DNA from: Janthinobacterium sp. | GTDB taxonomy: Bacteria; Pseudomonadota; Gammaproteobacteria; Burkholderiales; Burkholderiaceae_D | Direction of reading: 5' to 3' | NCBI GenBank assembly: GCA_003482555.1 | Contig: DMYQ01000078.1 | Location: forward strand, 21,187-42,253 | DNA: 21,067 nt | Part shown: positions 6,595-14,549 of the stretch, piece by piece | Position numbering within the stretch: the first letter of the stretch is position 1 | Layout: every line of letters begins with the position of its first letter | Notes under the pieces: model-generated | The model's input: only the letters and a program-made list of their open reading frames with translations | The model's database searches: none | What the model was told of the DNA's origin: nothing | Program-made: the position numbers and the translations under genes

Positions 6595-8153
6595 TGACCT
6601 CCACCACTACTTCCATGACCATACACGACATCAGTTTGTGGATCGCCGCCGCGGCGCCCACCGGCCAACTGGCCTCCGATTCGCGCCGCATCGCCCCTGG
6701 CGACGTCTTCTTCGCCTATCCGGGCGACGCCGGCGACGGCCGCTCCTTCATCGCCGGCGCCATCGAGCGCGGCGCCGCCGCCGTGGTCTACGAGGAAGGC
6801 GATTTCGACTGGAATCCCGCCTGGACGGTGGCGCGCCTGGCGTGCTCCGACCTGAAGCGCAAGGCCGGCCCGATCGCGCACGCCTTTTACGGCATGCCGG
6901 ACGCCGCCATGTTCAGCGTCGGCGTCACCGGCACCAACGGCAAGACTTCGTGCGCGCTCTGGCTGGGCCAGGCTCTGGCGCGCGTGGGCGAGCCCACCGC
7001 CGTCATCGGCACCCTGGGCGTCGGCCTGTGCAAGGGCCGCGCCGACATCGAATTCGACGTCACCGGTTACACCACCCCGGACGCGGTCCTGCTGGCGCGC
7101 AAGCTGGCCGAGATGCGCGCCGCCGGCGCCGCCGCGGTGGCGATCGAAGCGTCCTCGATCGGCCTGGCGCAGGGCCGCGCGGCCGGCATGCATTTCGACG
7201 TCGCCCTGTTTACCAATCTGACGCGCGACCATCTCGACTACCACGGCGACATGGACGCCTACGAGGCGGCCAAGAACGTGCTGTTCGACTGGCCCGGCCT
7301 GCAAACGGCGGTGCTCAACCTGGACGACGCGATGGGGCGGCGCCTGCTCGCCCGCCTGCTGGCGAACGGCAAGCCGGCCGGCGCCGTGCCGCTGATCGGC
7401 TACACCCTGCGCGACGCCGCGCAGCAGCCGGAGATCGCCGGCGTCATGCTGCTGCGCGCCAGCCAGTTCCGCAGCCGCCACGCCGGCACCGATTTTCACC
7501 TCGAGTGCGCGCTCGGCGCGGCCCTGGTGAAGACGCGCCTGGTCGGCCATTTCAACATCAGCAACGCGCTCGCCGTGCTGGGCGCGCTGCTTGCCAAGGG
7601 CGTGCCCCTGCGCGCGGCGCTGGAGGCGATCGAAGCCCTGACGCCGGCGCCGGGCCGCATGCAGCAGGTCGGCGGCCAGGACGCGCCGATGGTGGTGGTC
7701 GACTATGCCCACACCCCGGACGCGCTGGAAAAAACCCTGCTGGCGCTGCGCCAGGTGGCGCAGGAACGGGGCGGCCAGCTGTGGTGCGTGTTCGGTTGCG
7801 GCGGCGACCGCGATCCGGGCAAGCGGCCGCAAATGGGCGCCATCGCGCAAATGGCCGACCACGCCCTGGTCACCAGCGACAACCCGCGCGGCGAAGAGCC
7901 GCAGGCGATCATCGAACAGATTTTGGCCGGCATGGATCGCAGCGGCGCGGGTGGGGTGGCGCAAGCCATCGAAGACCGCGCCGCCGCCATCCTGTCGGCC
8001 GTCAAGCACGCCGCCAAGGCGGACGTGATTCTGCTGGCCGGCAAGGGTCACGAGGCTTACCAGGAAATCAAGGGCAAGAAGCTGCCGTTTTCCGACACCG
8101 AGCACGCGCAACTGGCGCTGTCGGCCCGTATGACGATGATGAGGACGAACTGA
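6594..8153 (+). CDS. murE: UDP-MurNAc-L-Ala-D-Glu:meso-diaminopimelate ligase
   Basis: MurE adds the third residue of the peptidoglycan stem in the cytoplasm, using ATP. The 519-residue product carries the Mur ligase P-loop TGTNGKTS (112-119), the lysine expected to be carbamylated at K227 in YEAAK, and the DNPR motif at 429-432. DNPR is the established signature for meso-diaminopimelate rather than lysine, as expected for a Gram-negative. The start ATG 6594 overlaps the ftsI stop (TAATG). The in-frame ATG at 6615 (M8) is a plausible alternative, since the first seven residues are Ser/Thr-rich and not family-like. The stop overlaps murF by 1 nt. Mur ligases of this type act between MurD and MurF. 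Confidence 0.97.
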   Translation: MTSTTTSMTIHDISLWIAAAAPTGQLASDSRRIAPGDVFFAYPGDAGDGRSFIAGAIERGAAAVVYEEGDFDWNPAWTVARLACSDLKRKAGPIAHAFYGMPDAAMFSVGVTGTNGKTSCALWLGQALARVGEPTAVIGTLGVGLCKGRADIEFDVTGYTTPDAVLLARKLAEMRAAGAAAVAIEASSIGLAQGRAAGMHFDVALFTNLTRDHLDYHGDMDAYEAAKNVLFDWPGLQTAVLNLDDAMGRRLLARLLANGKPAGAVPLIGYTLRDAAQQPEIAGVMLLRASQFRSRHAGTDFHLECALGAALVKTRLVGHFNISNALAVLGALLAKGVPLRAALEAIEALTPAPGRMQQVGGQDAPMVVVDYAHTPDALEKTLLALRQVAQERGGQLWCVFGCGGDRDPGKRPQMGAIAQMADHALVTSDNPRGEEPQAIIEQILAGMDRSGAGGVAQAIEDRAAAILSAVKHAAKADVILLAGKGHEAYQEIKGKKLPFSDTEHAQLALSARMTMMRTN

Positions 8154-9544
8154 TGCGCGGCACCCTGGCCCATCTGATCCCGGCCCTGGCCGGCGCCCGC
8201 CTGACGGCCGATGCCGCCTTCGACGGCGTTTCGACCGACAGCCGCGACGTGGCGCCGGGCGCGCTCTTCGTCGCCCTGCGCGGCGAGCGCTTCGACGCCC
8301 ACGCCTTCCTGGCCCAGGTGGAGGGGCGGGGCGCCGCCGCCGTTCTGGTGGAAGCGCTGCCGCCCGGCTGGACCCTGCCCGCCATCGTCGTGCCCGACAC
8401 CCTGGTCGCGCTGGGCCGGCTGGCCAACGCCTGGCGGCGCCAGTTCGCGCTGCCCCTGATCGGCGTCACCGGCAGCAACGGCAAGACCACGGTCAAGGAA
8501 ATGCTGGCCGCCATCCTGGTTGCCGCTTTCGGCGACGAGGGCAGCCTGGCCACGCGCGGCAATTTGAATAATGAAATCGGCGTGCCGCTGACCCTGTTCC
8601 GCCTGAACGGGACGCAGCGGGCCGCCGTGATCGAGCTGGGCATGAACCATCCCGGCGAAATCGCGCGCCTGGCCGCCATCGCCGAGCCCACCCTGGCGCT
8701 GGTGAACAATGCCCAGCGCGAGCACCAGGAATTCATGCACACGGTGGCAGCGGTGGCGCGCGAAAACGGCGCCGTGCTGGCGGCCCTGCCGGCCGACGGC
8801 GTCGCCGTGTTCCCGCACGACGATGAGTTTTCTCCGCTGTGGCGCGAGCTCAGCGGCGCCCGCCGCACGCTCACTTTCGGCTTGAGCAAGGACGCCGACA
8901 TCAGTTGCACCCACCGCGCCGCCGAAGACTTCGGCAGCGACATGTTCGTCAGCGTGCGCCAGCCGGACGGCGCGCCGCTGCAATTCTTCGTCGCCTTGCG
9001 CGCGGCCGGCGAACACAATGTGCGCAACGCGCTGGCGGCGGCGGCTTGCGCCCACGGCGCCGGCATCGACGCCGACGCCATCAAGCGCGGCCTGGAAGCG
9101 TTCGCGCCGGTCAGCGGCCGCTTGCAAAAGAAGCTGGCGGCGAACGGCGCCACCGTCATCGACGACAGCTATAACGCCAATCCGGATTCGGTGCGGGCCG
9201 CCATCGACGTGCTGGCGCAGGCGCAGTCGCCGCGCATCCTGGTGCTGGGCGACATGGGCGAAGTCGGCACCCAGGGCCGCCAGTTCCACGAAGAGATCGC
9301 CGCCTACGCGCTGGCCAAGGGCATCGAACAGGTGCTGGCGACGGGCGAGCTGGCGCGCCACCTGCGCGCCGCCAACGTGGCCCATTTCGAACGCTTCGAA
9401 GACTTGCTGGCCGCGCTGGACGCGCAACTGGCCGGCCGTCCGCAAGCGACGGTATTGATCAAGGGCTCACGCTTCATGAAGATGGAACGCGCCGTCCAGC
9501 ACCTGCTCGGCCCACAAAACAATAATAATAAGGAAACCCACTAA
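8153..9544 (+). CDS. murF: UDP-MurNAc-tripeptide:D-Ala-D-Ala ligase
   Basis: MurF joins the D-Ala-D-Ala dipeptide made by Ddl to the UDP-MurNAc-tripeptide, completing the soluble pentapeptide precursor. The 463-residue product has the MurF N-terminal domain (1-95, with STDSRD at 27-32), the P-loop TGSNGKTT (106-113), GNLNNEIGVPLTL (136-148), HNVRNALAA (288-296) and DDSYNANPDS (337-346). The reading frame is open far upstream inside murE, but the real start is ATG 8153, which overlaps the murE stop by 1 nt and gives the family length. The tail ends in four asparagines (NNNNKETH) encoded by AAC and AAT codons; this stretch also supplies the AAGGA ribosome-binding site (9530-9534) of mraY. Confidence 0.97.
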   Translation: MRGTLAHLIPALAGARLTADAAFDGVSTDSRDVAPGALFVALRGERFDAHAFLAQVEGRGAAAVLVEALPPGWTLPAIVVPDTLVALGRLANAWRRQFALPLIGVTGSNGKTTVKEMLAAILVAAFGDEGSLATRGNLNNEIGVPLTLFRLNGTQRAAVIELGMNHPGEIARLAAIAEPTLALVNNAQREHQEFMHTVAAVARENGAVLAALPADGVAVFPHDDEFSPLWRELSGARRTLTFGLSKDADISCTHRAAEDFGSDMFVSVRQPDGAPLQFFVALRAAGEHNVRNALAAAACAHGAGIDADAIKRGLEAFAPVSGRLQKKLAANGATVIDDSYNANPDSVRAAIDVLAQAQSPRILVLGDMGEVGTQGRQFHEEIAAYALAKGIEQVLATGELARHLRAANVAHFERFEDLLAALDAQLAGRPQATVLIKGSRFMKMERAVQHLLGPQNNNNKETH

Positions 9545-9545
9545 C

Positions 9546-10721
9546 ATGCTGCTCTGGCTCGCCCACTATTTCCAGCAAGATGTCGGCCCGCTGCGGGTCT
9601 TCAACTTCATCACCTTTCGCGCCGTGTTCGCCACCATCACCTCGCTGGTGATCGGCCTGGGCGCCGGTCCGGCCGTGATCCGCATGCTGACCCGCATGAA
9701 GGTCGGCCAGGCCGTGCGCAGCGACGGCCCGCAAACGCATTTGATCAAGCACGGCACCCCGACCATGGGCGGCCTGCTGATCCTCATTTCCATCGGCGTC
9801 TCGACCCTGCTGTGGTGCGACCTGTCGAACCGTTTCATCTATCCGGTGCTGGTGGTGACGCTCGGTTTCGGCGCCATCGGCTGGGTCGACGATTATCGCA
9901 AGGTGGTGCGGCAAGATCCGAACGGCATGCGCTCGGCCGAAAAATACTTTTGGCAGTCGCTGATCGGCCTGGCCGCCGCCTTTTACCTGGCGTTTTCAGT
10001 CTCGGTTTCCGAACCAAACGCGGCCAGGGTGTGGGACTTGATCTACGCCTGGGTGCAGTCGGGCTTTTCGATGGATCTGCCGCCCAAGGCCGACTTGATC
10101 GTGCCCTTCTTCAAAACCATCAGCTATCCGCTGGGCGTGTGGGGCTTCATCGCACTGACGTATTGCGTCATCGTCGGCACCAGCAACGCGGTCAATCTGA
10201 CCGACGGCCTGGATGGCCTGGCGATCATGCCGACCGTGATGGTGGGCACCGCCCTGGGCCTGTTCGCCTACCTGACCGGCAGCGCCAATTATTCGAAATA
10301 CCTGTTCATCCCGCACATCCCCGGGGCCGGCGAACTGATCATCTTTTGCGGCGCCATGGCCGGCGCCGGCCTGGCCTTCCTGTGGTTTAACACCCACCCG
10401 GCGCAAGTGTTCATGGGCGACGTCGGCGCGCTGGCGCTGGGCGGCGCGCTCGGCACCCTGGCCGTCATCGTGCGCCAGGAAGTGGTGCTGTTCATCATGG
10501 GCGGCGTCTTCGTCGTCGAGACCCTGTCGGTGATCGCCCAGGTGTTCTGGTTCAAGTTCACCAAAAAACGTTACGGCACCGGGCGCCGGATTTTCCTGAT
10601 GGCGCCCCTGCACCACCATTTTGAACAAAAAGGCTGGAAAGAAACGCAAGTCGTGGTGCGTTTCTGGATCATCACGATGATGCTGGTCCTGCTCGGCCTT
10701 TCCACCTTGAAATTACGCTAA
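9546..10721 (+). CDS. mraY: Phospho-N-acetylmuramoyl-pentapeptide-transferase MraY
   Basis: MraY is the integral membrane enzyme that moves phospho-MurNAc-pentapeptide from UDP onto undecaprenyl phosphate to form lipid I. The 391-residue product shows about ten hydrophobic segments and the signature cytoplasmic residues: D115-D116 in GWVDDYRK, NLTDGLDGLA (217-226), FMGDVGALALGG (289-300) and the HHH motif at 356-358 (PLHHHFEQKGW). It is about 30 residues longer than the E. coli enzyme (360), mainly through an extra loop near 152-185, which I infer is periplasmic. The ATG at 9546 lies 1 nt after the murF stop. Its own TAA stop overlaps the first of two tiny ORFs leading to murD. Confidence 0.97.
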   Translation: MLLWLAHYFQQDVGPLRVFNFITFRAVFATITSLVIGLGAGPAVIRMLTRMKVGQAVRSDGPQTHLIKHGTPTMGGLLILISIGVSTLLWCDLSNRFIYPVLVVTLGFGAIGWVDDYRKVVRQDPNGMRSAEKYFWQSLIGLAAAFYLAFSVSVSEPNAARVWDLIYAWVQSGFSMDLPPKADLIVPFFKTISYPLGVWGFIALTYCVIVGTSNAVNLTDGLDGLAIMPTVMVGTALGLFAYLTGSANYSKYLFIPHIPGAGELIIFCGAMAGAGLAFLWFNTHPAQVFMGDVGALALGGALGTLAVIVRQEVVLFIMGGVFVVETLSVIAQVFWFKFTKKRYGTGRRIFLMAPLHHHFEQKGWKETQVVVRFWIITMMLVLLGLSTLKLR

Positions 10722-10752
10722 TGAGCAAGTTACTCTAATGACCAAGTTACTC
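10719..10752 (+). repeat. 17-bp tandem duplication in the mraY-murD junction
   Basis: The unit TAATGAGCAAGTTACTC (10719-10735) is followed directly by TAATGACCAAGTTACTC (10736-10752), differing at one base. A third partial copy, TAATGA, starts murD at 10753. Each unit begins with the stop-start overlap TAATG. Because 17 is not a multiple of 3, each copy shifts the start into the next frame while keeping the overlap intact. Confidence 0.95.
10721..10738 (+). CDS. Five-codon leader ORF MSKLL
   Basis: ATG at 10721 overlaps the mraY stop by one base (TAATG) and reads MSKLL before TAA. That TAA overlaps the start of the second tiny ORF. The sequence shows the frame directly. Translation is an inference from the stop-start overlaps and from the lack of a Shine-Dalgarno sequence before murD. 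The peptide probably has no function of its own and may only relay ribosomes from mraY towards murD. Confidence 0.4.
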   Translation: MSKLL

Positions 10753-10755
10753 TAA
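10738..10755 (+). CDS. Five-codon leader ORF MTKLL
   Basis: This is the second copy of the tiny ORF. ATG at 10738 overlaps the previous TAA, reads MTKLL, and its own TAA overlaps the murD ATG at 10755. It differs from the first ORF by one base (AGC to ACC, Ser to Thr). It continues the relay of ribosomes through three reading frames. Function is inferred only from layout. Confidence 0.4.
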   Translation: MTKLL

Positions 10756-12254
10756 TGACTTATACCGGCAAACATGCAGTGGTTCTGGGCCTCGGAGAGT
10801 CCGGGCTGGCGATGGCCTTGTGGCTGGCGCGCGGCGGCGCCTCGGTGCGCGTGGCCGACACGCGCGCGGCGCCCGCGCGCCTGATCGCCCTGCGGCGCGC
10901 GCTGCCCGACGTCGACTTCGTCAGCGGCCCTTTCGGCGCCGAACTGGTCGAGGGCGCCGACTTCATCGCCGTCAGCCCGGGCCTGGCGCCCGGCCTGGAA
11001 CTGGCCGACATCATCCCTGCCGCGGCCGCGAAAAACATCCCCGTGTGGGGCGAGATCGAGCTGTTCGCGCAAGCGCTGGCGGCGCTCAAGGAAGAGCGGG
11101 CTTACGCGCCGAAAGTGATCGCCATCACCGGCACCAACGGCAAGACCACGGTCACCAGCCTGGTCGGCCTGCTGTGCCAGCGCGCCGGCTTGACGGTGCG
11201 CGTGGCCGGCAATATCAGTCCGGCCGCGCTGGACGTGCTGCGCGAAGCGCTGGAAGCCGATACATTGCCGCAAGCGTGGGTGCTGGAACTGTCCAGCTTT
11301 CAGTTGCACACCACCTTCAGCTTGCGGGCGGACGTGGCGACGGTGCTGAACCTGTCCCAGGATCACCTCGACTGGCATGGCGACATGGCTTCCTACGCGC
11401 GCGACAAGGAGCGCATCTTCGGCGCCGGGACGGTGCGCGTGCTGAACCGCGACGACGAAGCCGTGATGCGCATGGCCGATCCGGCCGCCACCGTGGTCAC
11501 CTTCGGCACCGACGAGCCGACCGAAGTCGACAGCTTCGGCCTGGAAAACGCGCGCGGCATCTTCTGGTTGACGGCCGCCGCCCCGGCCGAGGATCTGCCC
11601 GAGCGCAAGCGCAAGAAAAACGAGGCGCCGGCGCCGATTCCCTTCATCGCCAAGCACATGATGCCGGCCGACGCGCTGAAAATCCGCGGCCAGCACAATG
11701 CCGCCAACGCGCTGGCGGCGCTGGCCCTGTGCCGCGCCATCGGCCTGCCGTTCGCGCCCCTGCTGTACGGCCTGCGCGAATACCACGGCGAGCCGCACCG
11801 GGTCGAACTGGTGGCCGCCATCGACGGCGTCGAATACTACGACGACAGCAAGGGCACGAATGTGGGCGCCACCGTGGCCGCCCTGAACGGCCTGGGCAAA
11901 AGCTTCGCCGGCGCCGACCAGCGCCTGCTCTTGATCGCCGGCGGCGAAGGCAAAGGCCAGGACTTCGCGCCGCTGGCCGAGCCGGCTGCGCGCTTTGTGC
12001 GCGCCGTGCTGCTGATCGGCCGCGACGCGCAGATGATGCGCGCCGCGCTGGAAGCGTCCGGCGTCGACCTGATCGCCTGCGCTACCTTGCAGGAGGCGAC
12101 CCAACGCGCCAGCGAACTGGCGCAAGCCGGCGACGCCGTGCTGCTGTCGCCGGCCTGCGCCAGTTTCGACATGTTCAAGAACTACGTCGAACGGGCGCAA
12201 GTGTTCGTCGGCGCGGTGCGCGACATCGCCTTGGCCAAGGGACAGGACATCTGA
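10755..12254 (+). CDS. murD: UDP-MurNAc-L-alanine:D-glutamate ligase
   Basis: MurD adds D-glutamate to UDP-MurNAc-L-Ala, the second step of stem-peptide assembly. The 499-residue product has an N-terminal Rossmann-like UDP-binding domain (VVLGLGESGLA, 9-19), the P-loop TGTNGKTT (125-132), NLSQDHLDWHG (199-209), the probable carbamylated lysine K218, HNAANALAALA (314-324) and DDSKGTN (363-369). It is about 60 residues longer than E. coli MurD (438). Part of the difference is an extra charged and proline-rich stretch at about 255-305 (including PERKRKK), between the central and C-terminal domains. Start ATG 10755 overlaps the stop of a tiny upstream ORF; no clear ribosome-binding site is present. 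The stop overlaps ftsW by 1 nt. Confidence 0.96.
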   Translation: MTYTGKHAVVLGLGESGLAMALWLARGGASVRVADTRAAPARLIALRRALPDVDFVSGPFGAELVEGADFIAVSPGLAPGLELADIIPAAAAKNIPVWGEIELFAQALAALKEERAYAPKVIAITGTNGKTTVTSLVGLLCQRAGLTVRVAGNISPAALDVLREALEADTLPQAWVLELSSFQLHTTFSLRADVATVLNLSQDHLDWHGDMASYARDKERIFGAGTVRVLNRDDEAVMRMADPAATVVTFGTDEPTEVDSFGLENARGIFWLTAAAPAEDLPERKRKKNEAPAPIPFIAKHMMPADALKIRGQHNAANALAALALCRAIGLPFAPLLYGLREYHGEPHRVELVAAIDGVEYYDDSKGTNVGATVAALNGLGKSFAGADQRLLLIAGGEGKGQDFAPLAEPAARFVRAVLLIGRDAQMMRAALEASGVDLIACATLQEATQRASELAQAGDAVLLSPACASFDMFKNYVERAQVFVGAVRDIALAKGQDI

Positions 12255-13465
12255 TGGCCTTTCAACTGCCGTTCCGCTTTTCCGCAGCGTCGGCCAGTGC
12301 GCCGATGGACAGTCACGCGCGGCAGTCGAAGATGATGGAGTACGACCAGCCGCTGGTGTGGGTCACCTTCCTGCTGATGTTGTTCGGCATGGTGATGGTG
12401 TATTCGGCCTCGATTTCGCTGCCGGACTCGCCCAAGTTCGCCAATTACAAAAACAATTACTTCCTGGTGCGGCAGGCGATCTTCATCTGCGTTTCGCTGC
12501 TGGCCGGCCTGTTCGTGTTCCGCATCCGCATCGCCACCTGGCAAAAGGCGGCGCCCTATCTGTTCGGCGCCACCCTGGTGCTGCTGGTGCTGGTGCTGGT
12601 GCCGGGCCTGGGCGTGGTGGTCAAGGGCGGCCGGCGCTGGCTGTCGCTGCGCCTGTTCAACCTGCAGCCGTCCGAGCTGATGAAGATCGTCGCCGTGCTG
12701 TACGCGGCCGACTACACGGTGCGCAAGCAGGAATACATGCACAAGCTGACCAAGGGCTTCATGCCGATGGCGCTGGCGGTCGGCCTGGTCGGCCTGCTGC
12801 TGTTGCTGGAACCCGACCTGGGCGCCTTTGGCGTGATCGTCTGCATCGCCATGGGCATCCTGTTCCTGGGCGGGGTCAACGCGATCTGGTTCGGCGGCAT
12901 CGGCGCCATGCTGGTGGCCATTTTCGTGGCCATCATCGCGCTCTCGAAATTCCGCCGCGAGCGCTATTTCGCCTACCTCGACCCGTGGCAGGAAGACAAT
13001 GCGCTGAACAAGGCCTATCAATTGACGCATTCGCTGATCGCCTTCGGGCGCGGCGAATTATTCGGCGTCGGCCTGGGCGGCAGCGTGGAAAAGCTGCACT
13101 ACCTGCCGGAGGCGCACACCGACTTCCTGCTGGCCGTGATCGGCGAAGAGCTGGGCCTGGCCGGCGTCCTGGTGGTGATCGCCCTGTTTTACTGGATCAT
13201 CAAGCGCGCCTTCGACATCGGCCGCCAGGCGATCGCCATCGACCAGACTTTCGCCGGCCTGACCGCCAAGGGCATCGGCATCTGGATCGGGGTACAGACT
13301 TTTATCAACATGGGCGTCAACCTTGGCCTGCTGCCGACCAAGGGCCTGACCTTGCCGCTGATGAGTTACGGCGGTTCGGGGATTTTGATCAATTGCGTCG
13401 GCCTCGCGATACTGCTGCGTATCGATTACGAGAACCGGGTGCTGATGCGGGGTGGCAGACTATGA
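12254..13465 (+). CDS. ftsW: Lipid II glycosyltransferase FtsW
   Basis: FtsW is the SEDS-family peptidoglycan polymerase of the septum and works with FtsI. The 403-residue product has about ten membrane segments beginning near residue 35. Family motifs are present: GGRRWLSL (125-132), LQPSELMK (137-144), EPDLG (186-190), LPEAHTDF (284-291) with the catalytic aspartate in the extracytoplasmic loop, and PTKGLTLPLMSYGGSG (361-376). The N-terminal 30 residues are a cytoplasmic Ser/Ala-rich extension. The frame is open upstream through murD, but ATG 12254 overlaps the murD stop by 1 nt and gives the right length. The stop overlaps murG by 4 nt. Confidence 0.96.
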   Translation: MAFQLPFRFSAASASAPMDSHARQSKMMEYDQPLVWVTFLLMLFGMVMVYSASISLPDSPKFANYKNNYFLVRQAIFICVSLLAGLFVFRIRIATWQKAAPYLFGATLVLLVLVLVPGLGVVVKGGRRWLSLRLFNLQPSELMKIVAVLYAADYTVRKQEYMHKLTKGFMPMALAVGLVGLLLLLEPDLGAFGVIVCIAMGILFLGGVNAIWFGGIGAMLVAIFVAIIALSKFRRERYFAYLDPWQEDNALNKAYQLTHSLIAFGRGELFGVGLGGSVEKLHYLPEAHTDFLLAVIGEELGLAGVLVVIALFYWIIKRAFDIGRQAIAIDQTFAGLTAKGIGIWIGVQTFINMGVNLGLLPTKGLTLPLMSYGGSGILINCVGLAILLRIDYENRVLMRGGRL

Positions 13466-14535
13466 AACGATTGATGATCATGGCGGCCGGCACCGGCGGC
13501 CATATTTTCCCCGGCTTGGCGATCGCGCAAACCATGCGCGCGCGCGGCTGGGAAGTGAGCTGGCTGGGCACGTCGCACGGCATGGAGCAGGAACTGGTGC
13601 CGCGGCAGGGCATCGCCATGGACGCCATCGAATTTTCCGGCATGCGCGGCAAGGGCTTGCGCCACACGGTGGCCGGCGCCTTCAAGCTGCTGGCCAGCTT
13701 CGTCGACTGCCTGCGCTTCGTCAAGCGCCGCCAGCCGAACGTGGTGCTGGGCATGGGCGGTTACGTGACGGTGCCGGGCGGCCTGATGGCGCGCCTGCGC
13801 GGCGTGCCGCTGGTGCTGGTCAACGCCGACGCCGCGCTGCTGTTGTCGAACAAGGCGCTGCTGCCGCTGGCGCAGCGGGTCTGCTTCGGCTTTCCGGCCG
13901 CTGCCGGATTCGGCCGCGCGGCCGCCAAGGCCACCGTCACCGGCAACCCGGTGCGGCGCGAAATCCTCGACATGGCAGGCCCGGAGTCGCGCTTCGCCGG
14001 CCGCGGCGGCCCGCTGCGCATCCTGGTGGTGGGCGGCAGCCTGGGCGCGAAGGCGCTGAACGACAACCTGGCGCCGGCCCTGGCCCTGATGCCGGCCGCG
14101 ACGCGCCCGCTGGTGACTCACCAGTCCGGCAAGAAAAATATCGAGGCCTTGCGCGCGGCTTACGCCCAGGCCGGCGTGGCGGCCACCGTGGTCGACTTCA
14201 TCGACGACATGGCGCGCGCCTACGCCGAGGCCGACCTGGTGATTTGCCGCGCCGGCGCCATCACCCTGTCGGAATTGACGGCGGCCGGCGTGGCCAGCGT
14301 GCTGGTGCCGCTGGTGGCGTCGACCACCAGCCACCAGCGCGACAACGCGCAGTGGATGGCGCAACAACACGCGGCGATCCACCTGCCGCAGACGGAAATG
14401 AACGCAAGAAGCCTGGCGACCCTGCTGGAAACGCTGAGCCGCGACGCTTGCCAGAGCATGGCATTGGCGGCGCGCGCGGTCGGCAAGCGCGACGCGAACG
14501 ACGCGATCGCCAATGTACTGGAACAATTAGCATGA
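13462..14535 (+). CDS. murG: UDP-GlcNAc:lipid I N-acetylglucosaminyltransferase MurG
   Basis: MurG is the membrane-associated glycosyltransferase that converts lipid I to lipid II at the cytoplasmic face. The 357-residue GT-B protein has the glycine-rich loops GTGGH (10-14) and GMGGYV (97-102), the domain-linking GNPVR (161-165), the C-terminal loop GGSLGAKALN (191-200), and the UDP-GlcNAc-binding AGAITLSE and HQRDNA segments. One departure is notable: the usual HEQN motif after the second loop is replaced by VNAD (120-123). All other landmarks are intact, so I expect an active enzyme. It overlaps ftsW by 4 nt. Its stop overlaps a five-codon ORF that leads to murC. Confidence 0.95.
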   Translation: MKRLMIMAAGTGGHIFPGLAIAQTMRARGWEVSWLGTSHGMEQELVPRQGIAMDAIEFSGMRGKGLRHTVAGAFKLLASFVDCLRFVKRRQPNVVLGMGGYVTVPGGLMARLRGVPLVLVNADAALLLSNKALLPLAQRVCFGFPAAAGFGRAAAKATVTGNPVRREILDMAGPESRFAGRGGPLRILVVGGSLGAKALNDNLAPALALMPAATRPLVTHQSGKKNIEALRAAYAQAGVAATVVDFIDDMARAYAEADLVICRAGAITLSELTAAGVASVLVPLVASTTSHQRDNAQWMAQQHAAIHLPQTEMNARSLATLLETLSRDACQSMALAARAVGKRDANDAIANVLEQLA

Positions 14536-14549
14536 GATCCCACCCGTGA
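14532..14549 (+). CDS. Five-codon bridging ORF MRSHP
   Basis: ATG at 14532 overlaps the murG stop (ATGA) and reads MRSHP before TGA. That TGA overlaps the GTG start of murC (GTGA at 14546-14549). The tiny frame therefore links the two genes by 4-nt overlaps at both ends, although murG and murC themselves are 10 nt apart. Translation is inferred from layout only. Confidence 0.3.
   Translation: MRSHP

Noticed and set aside
6638..8152. Apparent 500-residue N-terminal extension of MurF, and similar extensions of FtsW (from 10820) and MurG (from 12358)
   Set aside because: These are out-of-frame readings of the preceding gene. The true starts are marked by 1- or 4-nt overlaps with the upstream stop and give normal family lengths.
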